The notes under the pieces are model-generated. The model had not been told where the DNA came from. It made no database searches and worked only from the letters and a program-made list of their open reading frames with translations. A program made the position numbers and the translations under genes. DNA of 35,939 bases from an uncultured Clostridia bacterium (GTDB lineage: Bacteria; Bacillota; Clostridia; UBA1381): contig CANRAG010000015.1 in assembly GCA_947628515.1 (NCBI GenBank), positions 1 to 35,939 of the forward strand, given 5' to 3'. Positions 32,903-35,939 of this stretch are shown here, piece after piece (the first letter of the stretch is position 1; the number at the start of each line of letters is the position of its first letter).

Positions 32903-33360
32903 CAGAATTCGCTGTTATCATCTCCGGCGGCTTCGTTGGCCTTTAAAGCCGCGGCAAGAGCCATATCTATAGCGCTTACCCCGTCCGTATCGACGTCGTC
33001 CTCCGTCTCCGCTGCCACCGCCGCGGTTTCTTCCGGCTCCGCCGGTTCCGCCGTTTCCGCCGTTTCATCCTTCGGCTCGCGTTCAAGCTGAGAAATGGCG
33101 TTCATCTTCTCCAGCTCATACTCGCGCGCCTTCTCGATTGCCTCCGAGCGCACATAGCCTACCACGCCTTTCGCAATCTCCTTTACGGCCTGCGAAACCG
33201 GCTTGTCAAGCGTCGCGTCGTACGGCTTCTCACCGTTTTCCGCATTGCTTGCAAGACGCTCCTTGCCTATCATTCTCGCCCTTTTTGCAGCCATGGCCAC
33301 AAGAGTGTATCTGCTGTCAACATACTTGTCAAGCTCTGTTATTCCCGGTTCTATCATCAT
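32902..33360 (-). CDS. rpoZ: RNA polymerase omega subunit with acidic C-terminal extension
   Basis: Assists RNA polymerase assembly. Residues 1-about 72 are the omega core: ITELDKYVDSRYTLVAMAAKRARMIG and KPVSQAVKEIAKG (cited as separate short motifs SRYTLVAMAAKRAR and KPVSQAVKEI). The remaining 80 residues are a helical then acidic Ala/Glu/Pro tail ending in a short hydrophobic stretch (IDMALAAALKANEA). Omega is usually about 70-100 residues, so 152 is long. The ATG at 33360 follows TTAGGAGGA at about 10 bases; a frame opening at 33384 would place that site inside the coding region. gmk ends 20 bases before it. Confidence 0.92.
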   Translation of the reverse strand: MMIEPGITELDKYVDSRYTLVAMAAKRARMIGKERLASNAENGEKPYDATLDKPVSQAVKEIAKGVVGYVRSEAIEKAREYELEKMNAISQLEREPKDETAETAEPAEPEETAAVAAETEDDVDTDGVSAIDMALAAALKANEAAGDDNSEF

Positions 33361-33380
33361 AATAAATATTCCTCCTAAAC

Positions 33381-33974
33381 TCAAACGGTTTCATTGATAA
33401 GTTCTTCTATCTTTCGTCTTTCATCGCGCTTGGTATTAAAGAACTCTATAATATCCGAAACGCATTTATCGAGATCGTCATTGACTATCTGTGTATTATA
33501 TTTTTCCGCCTGCAAAAGCTCCCAGCGCGCGGCGGCAAGGCGTTTTTTTATTTCCTCTCCGCCCTCGCGTCCCCTTGTTACAAGACGGTTTTTAAGCTCC
33601 GCCATGGTGGGCGGTATAAGAAATACCAGCACCGCCTCCGGAAGAAGCTTCTTTACTTGCAGCGCTCCCTGCGGCTCGATTTCAAGCAGCACATCCCTGC
33701 CGTCGTTTAAAAGTGTCTCGACAGCCTTTTTCGGCGTGCCGTATCGGTTTCCGCTGTACTCGGCGTATTCGAGCATCTCGCCGTTTGCAATCATGCGGTC
33801 AAACTCATCCTTTGAGACATAATAATATGTCTCGCCCTCCACTTCACCCTCGCGGCGCTCGCGAGTGGTGGCGGAGACCGAAAGCGATACGCTATCACGC
33901 TTTAATAGTTCTTTGCAAACCGTACCCTTGCCCGTTCCCGACGGGCCGGACAGCACGAAAAGTATTCCCTTCAT
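33381..33974 (-). CDS. gmk: Guanylate kinase
   Basis: Phosphorylates GMP to GDP. The 197 residues begin with the P-loop LSGPSGTGKGTV at about 8-19. The GMP-binding region SVSATTRERREGEVEGETYYYV is present (key residues Ser, Arg, Arg, Glu and Tyr), and then LLEIEPQGALQV near residue 96 and LKNRLVTRGREG near 127. The usual DVD or DID in the third motif reads EIEPQG, with Glu replacing the first Asp. ATG lies three bases after the remA stop; AAGGAG is inside the remA end. The order remA-gmk-rpoZ is standard for Bacillota. Confidence 0.96.
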   Translation of the reverse strand: MKGILFVLSGPSGTGKGTVCKELLKRDSVSLSVSATTRERREGEVEGETYYYVSKDEFDRMIANGEMLEYAEYSGNRYGTPKKAVETLLNDGRDVLLEIEPQGALQVKKLLPEAVLVFLIPPTMAELKNRLVTRGREGGEEIKKRLAAARWELLQAEKYNTQIVNDDLDKCVSDIIEFFNTKRDERRKIEELINETV

Positions 33975-33977
33975 AAA

Positions 33978-34250
33978 TCAGGCGTCTCCTTCCTCGTCAT
34001 CCTCGCCCGGCTCATATTCGCCGTCAAGCCTTACCGCCAGCTTTTCGGGCATAATCGCCGAAAGCACCACATGCCCCGAATCCATAACCACAACCGAGCG
34101 CGTGCGGCGGCCGTAGGTGGCGTTAACCAGTCTGCGCGCGTCCTCCGCCTCGCGTATAAGCCGCTTTATCGGCGCGCTGTCCGGACTTACGACGGATATT
34201 ACCCGACCTGCGGAAACCATGTTTCCAAATCCGATATTTACCAGTCTCAT
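33978..34250 (-). CDS. remA: RemA/DUF370 extracellular matrix regulator family
   Basis: A 90-residue DUF370 protein. B. subtilis RemA is a DNA-binding activator of biofilm matrix and osmoprotection genes that forms a ring oligomer. Recognisable are [28 protein letters not shown] (as the short motifs NIGFGN and [10 protein letters not shown]) and [21 protein letters not shown]. An arginine-rich stretch (YGRRTRS) fits DNA binding. The last dozen residues are acidic. It lies 15 bases after yicC and three before gmk, the conserved position. Targets in this organism are unknown. Confidence 0.93.
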   Translation of the reverse strand: MRLVNIGFGNMVSAGRVISVVSPDSAPIKRLIREAEDARRLVNATYGRRTRSVVVMDSGHVVLSAIMPEKLAVRLDGEYEPGEDDEEGDA

Positions 34251-34265
34251 ATGCTTCTCCGTAAA

Positions 34266-35144
34266 TTATTCTATATTCTGAATTTGTTCTCTTAGCTTTT
34301 CAATCTCACCCTTTAATGTCACCACAATTTTCGCGGTGTCAAGGTCGGACGCTTTTGAGCCAATCGTGTTGACCTCGCGGTTTATTTCCTGAACGAGGAA
34401 GTCCAGCCGTCTGCCCGCGGGCTCGCCGCTGTCCATTATTGCGTCAAACTCGTCATAGTGGCTCGCAAGCCGCACGATCTCTTCGTTTACCGCAATCTTA
34501 TCCGCAAATATCGCAACTTCCGTAAGTATACGCGCGTCGTCAACCTCTTTGTCCTCCAAAAGCTCGCGTATCTTTGTATAGAGCTTATCCTTGTATTCTT
34601 CGACAATTTGCGGCGAACGCTCGTCAATTTTAACGGCAAGCGAGCGCATATACTCAACTCTCGCCCTCAAATCCTCCTCTATTCTGCCGCCTTCGCGCTC
34701 GCGCATGGAAGTGAACGCTTCTATGGCGTCGTCCGCAACCGCGGCGACCGCCTGCCACAGCTCCTCTTCGTCGTCGCGCTTCGGCTCCGAACGGAAAATA
34801 TCCGAAAACGACGCTATGACCGAGGTCGAAATATCGTCGGCAAGTCCGAATTTTTCGCTTATTTCCTTAAGCGCGTCTATATAATTCTTTGCAAGCTCCT
34901 CGTTTACGGTAACGACCTTATCCGCTTCGCCGCATGCCTCGATAATCACATTTACATCTATCTTGCCCCTTGCGACGGCCTTGCTTATTTTGAGCCGTAT
35001 ACGTTCTTCAAGGAAACCGTACTGGCGCGGAACTCTTATGTTGTAGTCCGTAAATCGATGATTTACGGATTTCAGCTCCACAGTTATCTTCTTTGTGCCG
35101 ATTATGGCCTCGCTCCTGCCATATCCGGTCATACTCTTTAACAT
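34266..35144 (-). CDS. yicC: YicC/YloC-family endoribonuclease
   Basis: A 292-residue YicC-like protein. The family has been reported to act as an endoribonuclease that trims small RNAs and mRNAs. The start MLKSMTGYGRSEA is diagnostic, with ELKSVNHRFTDYNIRVPRQ near residue 24 and the C-terminal GRRLDFLVQEINREVNTIGSKA (cited as LDFLVQEINREVNT). ATG at 35144 has only a weak site (AAAGGA about 14 bases away, or AGGG nearer). It is the first gene of the 18-gene run and has a clear promoter upstream. Confidence 0.95.
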   Translation of the reverse strand: MLKSMTGYGRSEAIIGTKKITVELKSVNHRFTDYNIRVPRQYGFLEERIRLKISKAVARGKIDVNVIIEACGEADKVVTVNEELAKNYIDALKEISEKFGLADDISTSVIASFSDIFRSEPKRDDEEELWQAVAAVADDAIEAFTSMREREGGRIEEDLRARVEYMRSLAVKIDERSPQIVEEYKDKLYTKIRELLEDKEVDDARILTEVAIFADKIAVNEEIVRLASHYDEFDAIMDSGEPAGRRLDFLVQEINREVNTIGSKASDLDTAKIVVTLKGEIEKLREQIQNIE

Positions 35145-35195
35145 AGCCCTATAAATCCTTTCTTCATGAAAATGTAAAGAAACGCATTATTTTTG

Positions 35196-35224
35196 ATTAT
35201 ATCATAATCCGCTGTAAAATTCAA
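35196..35224 (-). promoter_or_regulatory. Promoter of the yicC-led operon
   Basis: TTGAAT (35224-35219) and TATAAT (35201-35196) are separated by 17 bases on the minus strand. A TG two bases before the -10 gives an extended -10. The expected start near 35189 leaves a 45-base leader. It is the only convincing promoter I find before recA, about 17 kb downstream. Confidence 0.8.
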
Positions 35225-35250
35225 CTGTTTTTTCATAATTTCACAAAAAG

Positions 35251-35271
35251 AATGGCGGCAGCGCCGCCATT
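35251..35271 (-). terminator. Intrinsic terminator after the nucleotidyltransferase gene
   Basis: The minus strand reads AATGGCGGC, GCT, GCCGCCATT and then CTTTTTG. The stem is perfect over nine pairs and GC-rich. It lies about 50 bases after the stop and separates this gene from the yicC operon. Confidence 0.9.
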
Positions 35272-35321
35272 TTAAATCTCGTTGTCCCAAACCCGCCGCG
35301 TAAAGCCGTATGATTTGGCGC

Positions 35322-35939
35322 TCAGCGCAAATCGCTGTACAAATCGGCGTTGTACACGCCGTTTGCGATAAGCTTTTTAAACGACTCTGCCACAAGCGGC
35401 TTATCCTCCTTGTAGGTTACGCCAAACCACGTGTCCGCGGTTTTAAGAACCTTTACCGAAACCCGCCCCGCCGCGAGCAGTTTTCCTATATATATCGGTA
35501 TGAGATACTCCGCCTTTTCGGGATTTTCGGGAACATCTTCCTCAAAGAACTTAACAAAGCCCTCCTCGAGCGTGTCCAAAAACTCCGGCGTAAGCCCCCA
35601 CATATTCATCGAAACAAACGACTCCGCGTCAACCGGCTTGCCGCCCGCCTCCGCGCCGTCTGCGGTCTTTATAATATCGGGAGTTTCCGCAATATCTGTA
35701 AGATTACCGTCTTTGTCAACCTTGCAAATGCCGCGCGTAACGCCTCCGTTTTCGCTTAATGTATTCTTCAGTATAAAGCCCGCCATACAAAAATCATCGG
35801 GCTTTTCGGGCGTGCAGCTTATGAGATAGTCATGAAGCTTAAAAAACGCCTCCCGTCCGTAATAATCGTCGGCGTTTATAACCGCGAACGGCTCGTTTAT
35901 AACAGACTTGGCCGCCAGCACAGCCTGTCCCGTCCCCCA
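35322..35939 (-). CDS. Sugar nucleotidyltransferase-like protein, 5'-truncated by window edge
   Basis: Only the last 205 codons are in the window; the frame stays open to the edge and begins with WGTGQAVLAAKSVI, so the GTG at 35921 is internal and not a start. PFAVINADDYYGREAF contains the metal-binding Asp pair of NDP-sugar pyrophosphorylase-like folds. This is a GT-A fold enzyme that would transfer a nucleotide to a sugar phosphate or similar; members of this group are common beside carbohydrate or cell-surface genes. The missing N-terminus would hold the nucleotide loop. Substrate is unknown. A strong terminator follows the stop. Confidence 0.85.
   Translation of the reverse strand, partial: WGTGQAVLAAKSVINEPFAVINADDYYGREAFFKLHDYLISCTPEKPDDFCMAGFILKNTLSENGGVTRGICKVDKDGNLTDIAETPDIIKTADGAEAGGKPVDAESFVSMNMWGLTPEFLDTLEEGFVKFFEEDVPENPEKAEYLIPIYIGKLLAAGRVSVKVLKTADTWFGVTYKEDKPLVAESFKKLIANGVYNADLYSDLR

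Noticed and set aside
35138-35395. Small minus-strand frame between yicC and the nucleotidyltransferase
   Set aside because: It crosses the terminator, the yicC promoter and the end of the neighbouring gene, and has no homology that I recognise.
1-35939. A mobile element, prophage, CRISPR or defence system
   Set aside because: No integrase, transposase, direct-repeat array, phage gene or known defence gene was found on either strand; gene order is conserved housekeeping.

Overview
The window is a 35.9 kb piece of a low-to-mid GC Bacillota genome, most likely an anaerobic member of the Clostridia. The basis is gene content and order: a yicC-remA-gmk-rpoZ-priA-def-fmt-rsmB-rlmN-stp-prkC-rsgA-rpe-thiN block, an IspH-RpsA fusion, FapR/PlsX/FabH/FabK lipid genes, and a cmk-plsC-ispH neighbourhood. 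Every gene I can support lies on the minus strand, so transcription runs from high to low coordinates. No tRNA, rRNA, CRISPR array, insertion sequence, phage gene or toxin-antitoxin pair is visible. The largest gap between genes is about 250 bases.

Read in transcription order: (1) 35939-35322, the end of a sugar-nucleotidyltransferase-like gene closed by a strong terminator. (2) 35144-18239, a very long and almost gapless run of 18 genes behind one clear promoter: yicC, remA, gmk, rpoZ, priA, def, fmt, a membrane zinc peptidase, rsmB, rlmN, a PP2C phosphatase, a PASTA kinase, rsgA, rpe, thiN, a cysteine desulfurase, thiI and a stand-alone CinA C-terminal domain. It joins RNA decay, nucleotide supply, replication restart, protein N-terminal processing, rRNA and tRNA modification, cell-wall-linked phospho-signalling and sulfur transfer. 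(3) recA, with a textbook promoter and a LexA box. (4) An HPr gene with its own promoter and terminator. (5) 16584-4728, uvrC, pgeF, an orphan oligopeptide-type binding lipoprotein, an HI0933/BaiN-type flavoprotein, a HutP-family protein, a chorismate mutase-CMP kinase fusion, plsC, a zinc-ribbon Ser/Thr kinase with 26-residue surface repeats, and the IspH-ribosomal protein S1 fusion, ending in a terminator. (6) azlC-azlD, a branched-chain amino acid exporter pair with its own promoter. (7) fapR-plsX-fabH-fabK, a fatty acid and phospholipid initiation operon with a promoter and a probable FapR operator; fabK runs off the left edge.

Most of the window is conserved housekeeping sequence and I do not see an undescribed defence or mobile system. 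The best leads are the AroH-Cmk fusion, whose mutase part seems to lack the glutamate known from B. subtilis AroH; the repeat-bearing kinase placed between plsC and ispH-rpsA; the HutP homologue without hut genes; acidic low-complexity tails on both RNA polymerase omega and S1; and an AT-rich, palindrome-filled spacer between azlD and fapR. All comparisons with known proteins are from memory; no search was run.
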